Positions 63,984 to 64,000 of a DNA stretch of 64,000 nucleotides are shown here, piece by piece (the first letter of the stretch is position 1; every line of letters begins with the position of its first letter). The position numbers were made by a program, and so were the translations under genes. This DNA is from Natronococcus sp. AD-5 (GTDB lineage: Archaea > Halobacteriota > Halobacteria > Halobacteriales > Natrialbaceae): positions 959,157 through 1,023,156 of the forward strand of contig NZ_CP132295.1 of assembly GCF_030734285.1 (NCBI RefSeq). Reading direction: 5' to 3'. The notes below the pieces were generated by a model. The model saw only the letters and a list, made by a program, of their open reading frames with translations, was not told where the DNA came from and searched no databases.

Positions 63984-64000
63984 CCCAATCTGTCTGACAG

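Overview
The window looks like part of a secondary replicon (plasmid or minichromosome) of a halophilic archaeon (class Halobacteria). Evidence: acidic proteins, an Orc1/Cdc6 gene between G-string repeats, a TATA-binding protein, PadR, HxlR, HalOD1 and bacterio-opsin-activator type proteins, halocyanin, ISH8-like and IS110-type elements, and many small CxxC proteins. No rRNA, tRNA or CRISPR array was recognised.

Layout. 0-5.5 kb: decaying accessory genes; several minus-strand starts are preceded by the same short hairpin leader. A CopZ-like gene (frameshifted) and a dihydrolipoyl-dehydrogenase-like flavoprotein sit next to an HxlR regulator. 5.6-26.5 kb: a largely intact metal and ion homeostasis island with a TauE/SafE exporter, CPA2 antiporter, TrkA-N potassium channel, YHS protein, ABC1 kinase, FAD reductase, universal stress protein, CopB-type copper ATPase, DUF305, two four-helix Cys/His proteins (one broken), halocyanin, DUF302, SHOCT proteins, a second channel and an SPW protein. 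It contains a MITE and a truncated ISH8-like element. 26.6-39.2 kb: integrase wreckage, more hairpin-leader genes, an RPA-like gene, an IS110 element with structured flanks, a long polypyrimidine tract, a PriL-like Fe-S protein and a broken DUF7845-like gene.

39.5-45.5 kb: a 1595-residue multicopper oxidase of the giant (MofA/MnxG-like) kind, followed by a PKD-domain gene split by an in-frame stop. 46-47.1 kb: a complete IS with 17-bp inverted repeats. 47.7-48.6 kb: a second, ruined origin module, with the same repeats as the main origin and only the C-terminal half of Orc1, cut off by an IS end. 48.6-60.9 kb: small regulators and hypotheticals, a VapBC-type remnant, PAC2, Lrp, two tandem PadR genes, HalOD1, TBP and a TnpB remnant. 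61-63 kb: the probable active origin, with Orc1 between two clusters of ACG(A/T)CGGAAA...GGGG repeats. It is followed by a decayed DNA polymerase B tail and an operator-like repeat at the right edge.

How it works together. The copper genes form a chain of sequestration (DUF305, four-helix proteins, YHS), export (CopB), redox (halocyanin, multicopper oxidase) and control (HxlR). Single frameshifts or in-frame stops break at least eleven genes. They cluster in the plasmid-type segments, while the metal island and the oxidase are almost lesion-free, which favours real decay over random read error, although one lesion lies in a run of six A. All functions are inferred by reading the protein sequences; no searches were run.
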